Shown: one piece after another, positions 55,979 through 62,400 of the stretch
Numbering within the stretch: position 1 is the stretch's first letter
Layout: the number at the start of each line of letters is the position of its first letter
Assembly: GCF_900109685.1 (NCBI RefSeq)
Contig: NZ_FOBB01000001.1
Coordinates: 868,001-932,000 of the forward strand
From: Chitinophaga rupis
GTDB taxonomy: Bacteria; Bacteroidota; Bacteroidia; Chitinophagales; Chitinophagaceae
Length of the DNA stretch: 64,000 bases
Direction of reading: 5' to 3'
Notes under the pieces: generated by a model
The model's input: the letters and a program-made list of their open reading frames with translations, nothing else
Told to the model about the DNA's origin: nothing
The model's database searches: none
Made by a program: the position numbers and the translations under genes

Positions 55979-56053
55979 TTGGCCCGGTGAGACTCAAACT
56001 CACAACACCCGGTGTAAAAGACCGGTACTCTAAACCAATTGAGTTACGAACCA
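55979..56053 (-). tRNA. tRNA-Lys(TTT)
   Basis: Acceptor TGGTTCG/CGGGCCA (two G-U pairs), D-stem ACTC/GAGT, anticodon stem CCGGT/ACCGG, loop CTTTTAC, T-arm GTGAG-TTTGAGT-CTCAC, discriminator A. Well-formed. No encoded CCA. Confidence 0.92.
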
Positions 56054-56062
56054 ATTTTTGTT

Positions 56063-56134
56063 GGGCGTCAGTGGGATTTGAACCCTTAACTTCCGGCCCA
56101 CAACCGGATGTTTTGCCATTAAACTACAGACGCC
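56063..56134 (-). tRNA. tRNA-His(GTG)
   Basis: Anticodon stem TCCGG/CCGGA with loop TTGTGGG gives GTG. D-stem GTTT/AAAC. The acceptor pairs GGCGTC/GACGCC but its seventh pair is irregular, and the T-stem has only three G-C pairs around TTCAAAT. Discriminator C fits tRNA-His. The weak T-stem is unusual. Confidence 0.82.
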
Positions 56135-56145
56135 ATTTTATTCAG

Positions 56146-56217
56146 TTGCCGGATTCAGAATCGAACTGAAACTATCGCAGCCAAAATGCGATGTGTTGAC
56201 CATTACACTATCCAGCA
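56146..56217 (-). tRNA. tRNA-Gln(TTG)
   Basis: Acceptor TGCTGGA/TCCGGCA, D-stem GTGT/ACAC, anticodon stem TCGCA/TGCGA with loop TTTTGGC, T-arm TTCAG-TTCGATT-CTGAA, discriminator A. Well-formed, with a 4-nt variable loop. No encoded CCA. Confidence 0.92.
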
Positions 56218-56222
56218 ATTTG

Positions 56223-56294
56223 TGGTGACTGACAGATTCGAACTATCAACCTTTACGGTATCAGCGTAGTGCGCTACCATTGCGCCAAGTCACC
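56223..56294 (-). tRNA. tRNA-Ile(GAT)
   Basis: Acceptor GGTGACT/AGTCACC is perfect; D-stem GCGC/GCGC; anticodon stem CTACG/CGTAA with one C-A mismatch at 27-43; loop CTGATAC; T-arm GATAG-TTCGAAT-CTGTC; discriminator A. No encoded CCA. Confidence 0.9.
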
Positions 56295-56302
56295 TTTTTG
56301 TG

Positions 56303-56376
56303 TTGGCCTGACCGGGTTTGAACCAGTGACCTTCTGCGTATAAGGCAGCTGCTCTTACCACCTGAGCTACAGGCCA
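56303..56376 (-). tRNA. tRNA-Ile(TAT), reads AUA
   Basis: Acceptor TGGCCTG/CAGGCCA is perfect; D-stem GCTC/GAGC; anticodon stem GCTGC/GCAGA with a G-A mismatch at 27-43; loop CTTATAC gives anticodon TAT; T-arm ACTGG-TTCAAAC-CCGGT. Most bacteria read AUA with a lysidine-modified CAT tRNA instead, so an Ile(UAU) tRNA is uncommon. Confidence 0.9.
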
Positions 56377-56400
56377 GTTTACTTTCGTATAGACGCACAG

Positions 56401-56472
56401 CGGTTCGTACGGGAATCGAACCCGTAGCTGCAGATCGACAATCTGAGATGTTAACCATTACACCAACGAACC
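56401..56472 (-). tRNA. tRNA-Asp(GTC), first of the array
   Basis: Acceptor GGTTCGT/ACGAACC, D-stem GTGT/ACAT, anticodon stem TCAGA/TCTGC (T-C mismatch at 27-43), loop TTGTCGA, T-arm ACGGG-TTCGATT-CCCGT, discriminator G as expected for Asp. Its 5' end is only 2 nt after the U-tract of a terminator hairpin. No encoded CCA. Confidence 0.92.
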
Positions 56473-56476
56473 ATAA

Positions 56477-56511
56477 AAAAAGCCCGGCCGCTTAGTACGA
56501 CCGGGCTTTTT
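56477..56511 (-). terminator. second attenuator terminator, directly before the tRNA array
   Basis: AAAAAGCCCGG and CCGGGCTTTTT form an 11-bp stem with a 13-nt loop; the U-tract runs to 56475, and tRNA-Asp begins at 56472. No promoter fits between, so the array can only be made by reading through. ACGACC in the leader ORF (minus strand of 56548-56553) is complementary to GGTCGT (56497-56502) in this stem-loop and could oppose it. A GCACATA/TATGTGC hairpin lies just before, at 56515-56536. Confidence 0.82.
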
Positions 56512-56528
56512 ACTGCACATAGGGTTAC

Positions 56529-56648
56529 TTATGTGCGGGCATACCAAGGTCGTTTATATGACGAGTACCGTTCAATATGTTTATCATTTTTCTGCTGATC
56601 ACTATACACATGACAGGGGCTTATGAGTGATAACCATTGATCATTCAT
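56529..56648 (-). CDS. leader peptide 2 (39 codons)
   Basis: ATG at 56648, stop TAA at 56529-56531, 17 nt before the second terminator. The peptide contains the run DQQKNDKHIE (codons 17-26), in which nine of ten residues (Asp, Gln, Lys, Asn, His, Ile) are carried by tRNAs encoded just downstream; codon 9 is the rare Ile ATA. Tyr occurs five times in all. No promoter of its own was found, so it probably shares the transcript of leader 1. The Shine-Dalgarno match is weak, as is normal in this phylum. It is probably a regulatory peptide with no function after translation. Confidence 0.68.
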   Translation of the reverse strand: MNDQWLSLISPCHVYSDQQKNDKHIERYSSYKRPWYART

Positions 56649-56718
56649 ACCTGTAAATCGTATATCCGTTATGTATAGTAAATGCATTTGCATACGTATA
56701 TTTTAAATCAATAAAAAA

Positions 56719-56740
56719 GCCCCGCAATCTCTTGCGGGGC
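56719..56740 (-). terminator. first attenuator terminator
   Basis: GCCCCGCAA (strand 3, 56732-56740) pairs perfectly with TTGCGGGGC (strand 4, 56719-56727), loop GAGA, followed by six U to 56713. Strand 3 is also perfectly complementary to TTGCGGGGC inside leader 1 (strand 2, 56788-56796). Strand 2 in turn can pair by TTTGCG with CGCAAA of codons 9-11 (strand 1, 56830-56835). These are the mutually exclusive pairings of a trp-type attenuator. Confidence 0.9.
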
Positions 56741-56768
56741 CTGTGTTATATCGAATTCGTTGTTTCAA

Positions 56769-56861
56769 CTATTCTGTAGCATAACCTGCCCCGCAAATGC
56801 TGCAATCCTCCATGGGACCGAAGCCATTTTTTGCGTTTGTATGTAGCTGTATGCGTGACAT
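56769..56861 (-). CDS. leader peptide 1 (30 codons)
   Basis: ATG at 56861, stop TAG at 56769-56771, 28 nt before the first terminator. Codons 4-14 read I-Q-L-H-T-N-A-K-N-G-F: seven of eleven are Ile (ATA), Gln, His, Asn, Lys, Asn, Phe, each matched by a tRNA in the array. Asp (19) and another Ile (22) follow. Codons 22-25 hold the antiterminator strand TTTGCGGGGC. A ribosome stalled in codons 4-14 would free it, while one reaching the stop would cover it. The end contains DCSICGAGYA, so an independent CxxC micropeptide is a less likely alternative. Confidence 0.8.
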   Translation of the reverse strand: MSRIQLHTNAKNGFGPMEDCSICGAGYATE

Positions 56862-56888
56862 GTTTATTTTTTGTTTTCTTTAACAGTG

Positions 56889-56921
56889 CAAAGATGAAAC
56901 TAATTTTTTGATAAAAACAAC
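56889..56921 (-). promoter_or_regulatory. promoter of the leader/tRNA/ykuK/slipin unit
   Basis: GTTG at 56921-56918 is followed after 21 nt by CATCTTTG (56896-56889), one base off the -7 consensus TAnnTTTG, with the Bacteroidota spacing. Transcription would start near 56881, about 20 nt before leader 1. Confidence 0.68.
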
Positions 56922-56961
56922 TTTTGATAAAAAAATTGCATAAAATTTTTTCCTATTACGA

Positions 56962-57690
56962 CTAACGTGTACGGCTGATGTATTCATTCCATTGTAAACC
57001 AGCCGGTAATGTGCGGTTGCAAAATTCCATATGCAGTACCCGTCTGTTACTATTGCTGGTGGCCCTGTCAGAGGCATGCAGTAATAAAGGGCGCATCAGC
57101 ATAACACCCCCTTTAGGTACATTACACATTACTTCTGTTTCAGTTTTCCAGTCAATTGTTTCCGGGCGATAGATGCCTTTGCGATGAGAACCCGGTATTA
57201 CTTTTAATGCACCGTTGGTAGCATCCGTATCATCCAAATGAATGCGGATGGTGTAAATGTATTCCAGTATTTCCAGTGGCGGCTGTACTGCAAATTGTTG
57301 TTGCTTGATGGTCCACGATGTAAAACCGGGTAGTGGTATTTTCTGATCAACAGAAATGGTAAGATCCTGATGCCATGCTACCCACCAGTTGGATTGAGGC
57401 GGTTTATCAAAGTAAATAGACTTCACTACAAAATAGTCATCGCCCAAAAGCTGCTGAATAATTTCATGAAGGTTATTTGTGAAGATCAATGATTGCAGCG
57501 CAGGTATTTCTTTCAAGCATTGGCGGATGGCAAAAAGATCGGCAGTTTTACGGAAGGTGGGAGATGTGGTATCCGCTGTGGCGAGCGCGGCACTGATGGC
57601 ATTTATTTCATGGGCTGAAAAAACATCCGGAATAATTGTGTACCCGGCCCGGGTCAATTGATCCCGGTAAAGAGGCATGTGCTTCTGCAT
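56962..57690 (-). CDS. phytanoyl-CoA dioxygenase family protein
   Basis: A 242-residue Fe(II)/2-oxoglutarate-dependent oxygenase. WWVAWHQDLTISVD carries the HxD iron ligands; LKVIPGSHRKG and LLLHASDRATSNSNRRVLH hold the distal His and the Arg that grips 2-oxoglutarate. The substrate cannot be read from the sequence; family members hydroxylate lipids, amino acids or natural products. It ends 40 bp before the promoter of the tRNA unit and is probably transcribed separately; no terminator is seen between. Confidence 0.88.
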   Translation of the reverse strand: MQKHMPLYRDQLTRAGYTIIPDVFSAHEINAISAALATADTTSPTFRKTADLFAIRQCLKEIPALQSLIFTNNLHEIIQQLLGDDYFVVKSIYFDKPPQSNWWVAWHQDLTISVDQKIPLPGFTSWTIKQQQFAVQPPLEILEYIYTIRIHLDDTDATNGALKVIPGSHRKGIYRPETIDWKTETEVMCNVPKGGVMLMRPLLLHASDRATSNSNRRVLHMEFCNRTLPAGLQWNEYISRTR

Positions 57691-57935
57691 AAATAACAGA
57701 TAAGGCCGCTAAGATAATACCCGGGCCGTCAACGTCAAATTCTTTAAAATGTCTGAAAAATGTTAAAAAAACAGCAAACAAGGGGCTTCAGCCGTACATT
57801 TTAGTCAAATTTTACCGATATTTGTTATACAAAACGAAACACTAGAACTATTCCTAACTATTTTTAATCACCACAACAGGACCATATACCTGTGGAAAAA
57901 CTTTATGGCCTGTGTTAACGAGGAGAACTGTGAAA

Positions 57936-58697
57936 ATGAAAAAACCTATCCAGCGAAGAGCGAAACTATTTATTATTCCAATTGTACTTTTTTCGTTTTT
58001 ATTTGCTGCTAATGCCTCTACCAATCGTAAGAGGGCAAAATCTATGCCGGTACCTACTATCGCAAGCAACAGTAAAAGTATGGTATATGACAGCTTACAG
58101 CTGGGTACGATGGGACTTTCCCAGGATGCTTTTATGTATGGCATGATGGGTTTTAACCGCTTGTTAAATAATGGCAAGCTGCATAATGACAGCGTAATTG
58201 CTATTGTGGACTTTAGCCTTCCCTCCACCCAGAAACGTTTATTTGTTATTGATATAAAGAACGGCCGCCTGCTGTTTAACACACTGGTATCCCATGGGAA
58301 AAATACCGGTAAGCTGAATGCTACCAGCTTTTCCAATGCCACTAACAGTAATAAGAGCAGCTTAGGATTTTATATTACGGATAATACCTACCAGGGCGAA
58401 CATGGCTTATCGCTACGTTTGCAGGGTACGGAAAAAGGCATTAATGATAATGCCATGCACCGGGGTATTGTGATGCACGGCGCCAGCTATGTGAATGAAG
58501 ATTTTATTAGTAATCAGGGCTACATTGGCCGCAGCCTGGGCTGCCCGGCTATCCCGGACGAGATACACCGTGAAGTGATCGAAGCGCTGAAAGGAGGCGC
58601 CTGCCTGTTTATTTACAGCGCTAACAAAAATTATATTGCACATTCCAAGATGCTGAAACAGGATAAAACTTTAGCGATGAGCACCCCGGTGCTGTAA
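57936..58697 (+). CDS. murein L,D-transpeptidase catalytic-domain protein (YkuD_2)
   Basis: About 253 residues with an N-terminal signal/anchor (RRAKLFIIPIVLFSFLFAAN). The YkuD_2 catalytic motif is HGASYVNEDF followed by GRSLGCPAIPD, where Cys is the nucleophile. Such enzymes cross-link or modify peptidoglycan in the periplasm. I use the ATG at 57936; an ATG at 57912 would add eight residues. It is convergent with the second L,D-transpeptidase gene, a terminator lying between. Confidence 0.9.
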   Translation: MKKPIQRRAKLFIIPIVLFSFLFAANASTNRKRAKSMPVPTIASNSKSMVYDSLQLGTMGLSQDAFMYGMMGFNRLLNNGKLHNDSVIAIVDFSLPSTQKRLFVIDIKNGRLLFNTLVSHGKNTGKLNATSFSNATNSNKSSLGFYITDNTYQGEHGLSLRLQGTEKGINDNAMHRGIVMHGASYVNEDFISNQGYIGRSLGCPAIPDEIHREVIEALKGGACLFIYSANKNYIAHSKMLKQDKTLAMSTPVL

Positions 58698-58742
58698 GCG
58701 GTTTACCTGTTATACTACCTATATTTATTGAAAAATTTAATG

Positions 58743-58773
58743 AAGACCTGGCATAACCTGCCGGGTCTTTTAT
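58743..58773 (+). terminator. terminator between the two L,D-transpeptidase genes
   Basis: AAGACCTGGCA and TGCCGGGTCTT pair over 11 bp (one G-U) with loop TAACC and a T-rich tail. Confidence 0.85.
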
Positions 58774-58775
58774 TT

Positions 58776-60404
58776 TTAGTTGGCGGAGGTGAGCACCTGG
58801 CCCTGCCCGTCTGTAAACATCTTTTGTGCCAGGCGCGCATCGTGCCCATAAATATCATCGCGGAACTGTAAAGCGCCCTGCTCATCTACCCAGGCGGTGT
58901 AATAGGTTACCAGTACGGGTACGGAATGCTTCAGCTTCACATATTTTTCCTTATCGCCTTTGTTAATAGCACTGTCTACTTTTTCAGGTGTCCAGTTAGG
59001 CATATCCTGCAACAGGTAATTAGCCATTTTAATAGGATCGCTTAAACGTATACAGCCATGGCTGTACGCGCGTTTATCTTTTTCAAACAGGCTTTTTACC
59101 GGCGTATCATGAAAGTAGATATTAAAGCTGTTGGGGAACAGGAATTTTACATGCCCCAATGCATTCTTTTTACCCGGGCGCTGCCTTATTACGGGCACGC
59201 CGTTGCGCTCCCCGGTGATCTCCATTTCATTTTCAGCCAGGTAATTTTTGTTCTTAGCAATGTGCGGCAATATTTCCTTGCGTACTATGCTGCGTGGCAC
59301 ATGCCAGTAAGGGTTAAATACAATCTGGTTCAGATCGCCGTAGAACATAGTGGTGCTGCTGCCTTCCTTGCCTACTACTACTGCCATATCAAATACCTTT
59401 TTTTTGCCTTCCCATACATGCAGTACGTATTCGGGTATGTTCACTATAATAAGCTGGCCTTCCGGTGCAGCGGGCGCCCAGCGCATGCGCTCCATGTTCA
59501 TTACCAGCTGTTGCACGCGTACCAGTACAGGTACGTTCATATCGTGCAGCAGTGTATCTGTAAGTAAACCGGTAGCGGTATAACCATGCGTTTGCTGAAA
59601 TGTTTTAATGGCTGCTTCCAGGGTATCGTCAAATAAGGTGCTGCTGTCTGCACCGGACAGCTCGCCGGTAGCCTGCAGCCGTTTTTTTACCAGCTGTATA
59701 GCTGCTGCGCTATCCCCTTTTGTATACTTTTTCTTATCGGCTGCAATGGCCGGCCAGCCGCCTTTTTTGGCAATGTCTACATACTGCGCCAGCTGTTTTT
59801 TCATGGCGGCATATGCGGGGGTAGCTGCTTCGTAATCCCTATGTTCCCGGCTGTTGTTTGCCAGTATAGAATCTGCCAGCTGTAGCAGGCGTTGTTTCTG
59901 AATGGGAATAAATTGCTGCAGCTGCGCGGTGTTCAGATCTGCATAATTTTCCTGCGCAAACTGTATAAAACGTTGTGTTAGCTGCAGCTCTGTTTTTATA
60001 ATACCGGCTTCATTGCCTGTGATAGTGGTATCATTGTCGTTCATTAATTCATCGAGGCGGATCTCCATTTGCCGGCTGCCGCTGGTGTCTTTGCTGTAAT
60101 GATACAGGCTGCGGAAGCCCAGTGCCTGTTCTGTTAGCCCCTGGCTGTCGAACCAGGCATATTCAAAATTGCGGACGTTGTAAAAGCTGCGCATGGCATT
60201 AGCGGTGGTATCGCCTATTTTTTGCTGCAATATAAATTTCTCAACGGCTGCACTGTCCAGGAACAGGTCGTTGTAGGCGTTGCTTTTGTTCACCGCGGTG
60301 TTGCGGGCTGTGATCTCCGGTTTGCTTTTAGTTCCCTGCCGGCATCCTGCAAGGAGCAGGATTAAGCCGGCGGGGATGAATAAGATCAGCCATTTCATTT
60401 TCAT
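58776..60404 (-). CDS. L,D-transpeptidase, YcbB/LdtD type
   Basis: A 542-residue lipoprotein-like enzyme (lipobox LLAGCRQG). A scaffold domain (about 40-220) is followed by a peptidoglycan-binding region (AAIKTFQQTHGYTATGLLTD) and the YkuD catalytic domain ending in KRAYSHGCIRLSDP, with the His and nucleophilic Cys. YcbB enzymes make 3-3 cross-links. The ATG overlaps the stop of the upstream lipoprotein gene by four bases (ATGA), so the two are translationally coupled. Confidence 0.93.
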   Translation of the reverse strand: MKMKWLILFIPAGLILLLAGCRQGTKSKPEITARNTAVNKSNAYNDLFLDSAAVEKFILQQKIGDTTANAMRSFYNVRNFEYAWFDSQGLTEQALGFRSLYHYSKDTSGSRQMEIRLDELMNDNDTTITGNEAGIIKTELQLTQRFIQFAQENYADLNTAQLQQFIPIQKQRLLQLADSILANNSREHRDYEAATPAYAAMKKQLAQYVDIAKKGGWPAIAADKKKYTKGDSAAAIQLVKKRLQATGELSGADSSTLFDDTLEAAIKTFQQTHGYTATGLLTDTLLHDMNVPVLVRVQQLVMNMERMRWAPAAPEGQLIIVNIPEYVLHVWEGKKKVFDMAVVVGKEGSSTTMFYGDLNQIVFNPYWHVPRSIVRKEILPHIAKNKNYLAENEMEITGERNGVPVIRQRPGKKNALGHVKFLFPNSFNIYFHDTPVKSLFEKDKRAYSHGCIRLSDPIKMANYLLQDMPNWTPEKVDSAINKGDKEKYVKLKHSVPVLVTYYTAWVDEQGALQFRDDIYGHDARLAQKMFTDGQGQVLTSAN

Positions 60405-60865
60405 GGTGTAATTTCTTTCTTTATGTACGAGGACCAGGGAGAGAAGCGTTTCACTTTCTCCATCCAGTAGCTGTTGTTCACATCCACATCAGTGTATGGC
60501 AGTCCGTCTGATAGTTCTATGGTAGCCTGTACCAGGTTCCAGTCGTCTTCCTTTAAATGCCATTTAAAACGATGGGATACATTCCTGTTATACCCTCCAT
60601 CTCCTGCAACTAACGTGCCTGTCACAAACTTATTCCTTTGGGCTATAGGCAGTTGCAGTTGGGCATTGATTTCCGCAATGAGGGTAGTATTGGAATCAGC
60701 TACGGCCACTACAAAAGTGGTATCCTGCCATTTCCAGCCGGGTTCCTCGCTGTTGCGGTGCATCCCTACTTCATAATAGCGGTAATGTACAGGTGTTGGA
60801 TCATTGTCTTTTTTACAGGAGAAAGCAAGCAGCAATAAAAATGCTACGCAGAATGACTTCAGCAT
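60401..60865 (-). CDS. BP74-like lipoprotein
   Basis: A 154-residue lipoprotein (lipobox AFSCKKD). Residues 45-154 follow the BP74 / calmodulin-binding BP74 N-terminal pattern: FVVAVAD, a short helix (LIAEINAQLQLP), FVTGTLVAG, FKWHLKEDDW, and the close PWSSYIKKEI. Function unknown; the fold is found in secreted proteins. It overlaps the LdtD-type gene by four bases, which suggests a shared role in the envelope, though the link is not understood. Confidence 0.7.
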   Translation of the reverse strand: MLKSFCVAFLLLLAFSCKKDNDPTPVHYRYYEVGMHRNSEEPGWKWQDTTFVVAVADSNTTLIAEINAQLQLPIAQRNKFVTGTLVAGDGGYNRNVSHRFKWHLKEDDWNLVQATIELSDGLPYTDVDVNNSYWMEKVKRFSPWSSYIKKEITP

Positions 60866-60993
60866 GGTTAAATGGTTTTATGTGATATGATGTTACAATA
60901 CATATCCGCCTGGCAGCATGGATGCACAGCAGATATTTCGTATGCTATAAAAAACGTTTGTTGAAGAGATTAAGTTACAGGGATGGGAAATGC

Positions 60994-61036
60994 AAAGACT
61001 GTAAACGGAATGCCAGGCATTCAGCTTACAGTCTTT
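60994..61036. terminator. hairpin downstream of the acyltransferase gene
   Basis: AAAGACTGTAA and TTACAGTCTTT form a perfect 11-bp outer stem with an inner GAATG/CATTC pairing. It lies 46 bp past the DUF5009 stop. The U-tracts are short, so termination is probable but not certain. Confidence 0.65.
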
Positions 61037-61082
61037 TAGCGCTGCCTATGGCAGCCATGCGAACGAGCCTATAACGTTTATA

Positions 61083-62273
61083 TTACAATTGCAATTTTAT
61101 CCCCGCTTTATTCAATCCTTTGGCAATGCCCATCACGATCACCGCATACAGGAAACACCATAGCATACCGGGATAACCCTGCTGCAGCAGGTCCGGTAAA
61201 CGGATGCCCAGCAGGTGCAGAAGGGCGTAGATTATAAAAGGGATGATGTAGGTAAGCAAAGGGTTGGCAGCGGCAGGGCGGAAAAAATTTGTCCAGCCGC
61301 TGATCTGCTTGCGGTCAATAAGCCAGTATAAAAAAGAGAACAAAATGCAGCAGATAGCTGCGCTGTATAAGCACCAGGTAGGAGTGGCGTAGATCTTGGA
61401 TATTTTAAAATACGGGCGCAGGAAATAACCGGTTACCAATAGTATCAACGCAAAACCGCCGGCCTGTATAAAACGCTGCTGCACACTTTTATTGCTGGCC
61501 TGGTCAAAGAAAATGAGGGAGAGCACAATACCGCATAATACAATAGAGGTATGCGCTGCATTGCCGCTTTGAGAGGTGATCCAGTGCCAGCCGGATTGCT
61601 GTATGGCCGGTTGGTGGCCTATAATATAAAACAGCGTGCAGATACCCATCATGGCCAGCAGCCCATATACATTTCCTTTAAACAGCTGGTAAAAAATACA
61701 GCTGTATAAATAAGCCCAGCCAATGAGCCCAAGTATACCCCACCAGTGTGGCTGTAAATATTCCGTACCATCCTTTCCACCGCGGTAAATAAATGCCAGC
61801 ACCAGCAAGCCTGCAATGCCAATGCCTTTTAACACATATACAAGTGTGGGCTTTGAAAGCTTATATACATTCCACACCAATACCACGCAGATATAAAACA
61901 GCAATGACCATACATGAATAGACATGCCCATTGCGGCTTCATTATAATCGTCTTCCGCATTTACCATAAACACTCCTAACACCAGCAGCCCCAGGGTGCG
62001 CCAGCCAATGTGCTTTTGCAGCTGTACAAAGCTATCGCCTTTAGCCAGGCGGCGATTAATGGCGAAGGGAACAGACATGCCTACAATAAACAGGAATGCC
62101 GGGAACACCACATCTACAAAGGTCATTGCATCCGCATCAGCCGGCATATGTTTCATCCAGGGGGAGATGCCGCTTACGCCGGACAGCTCATTTACAAAGA
62201 TCATCACCAGGATGGTAATGCCGCGGAGGGCATCAATAGAAAGAATGCGCTGCGTAGATAGTTGGTTGATCAT
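61083..62273 (-). CDS. DUF5009 / heparan N-acetyltransferase-like membrane protein
   Basis: About 396 residues with ten or so membrane helices, of the COG4299 group related to heparan-alpha-glucosaminide N-acetyltransferase. The hallmark RILSIDALRGITILVMIFVNE near the N-terminus and DVVFPAFLFIVGMSVPFAI follow the family. It may transfer acyl groups to sugars across the inner membrane. I use the ATG at 62273 (MINQLSTQRI); the upstream ATG at 62306 adds an unlikely stretch. It is divergent from the GH92 gene, which suggests a role in glycan use. Confidence 0.88.
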   Translation of the reverse strand: MINQLSTQRILSIDALRGITILVMIFVNELSGVSGISPWMKHMPADADAMTFVDVVFPAFLFIVGMSVPFAINRRLAKGDSFVQLQKHIGWRTLGLLVLGVFMVNAEDDYNEAAMGMSIHVWSLLFYICVVLVWNVYKLSKPTLVYVLKGIGIAGLLVLAFIYRGGKDGTEYLQPHWWGILGLIGWAYLYSCIFYQLFKGNVYGLLAMMGICTLFYIIGHQPAIQQSGWHWITSQSGNAAHTSIVLCGIVLSLIFFDQASNKSVQQRFIQAGGFALILLVTGYFLRPYFKISKIYATPTWCLYSAAICCILFSFLYWLIDRKQISGWTNFFRPAAANPLLTYIIPFIIYALLHLLGIRLPDLLQQGYPGMLWCFLYAVIVMGIAKGLNKAGIKLQL

Positions 62274-62400
62274 GTAGGTATTGGATTGTTTTGAAAAGTA
62301 ATACATAGCGCTGATAAAAGCAATTTTATAGATCCGTTCACATAAAAACTACTTGAAAAGTAAGTTACAGCGCGTATCTTGGCAGTTTAAAGCAGCTAAT

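Noticed and set aside
56769-56861. The 30-residue peptide as a modified-peptide precursor for the neighbouring PhyH dioxygenase
   Set aside because: The exact complementarity of its codons 22-25 to the terminator and its codon choice fit an attenuator far better, and a promoter separates it from the dioxygenase gene.
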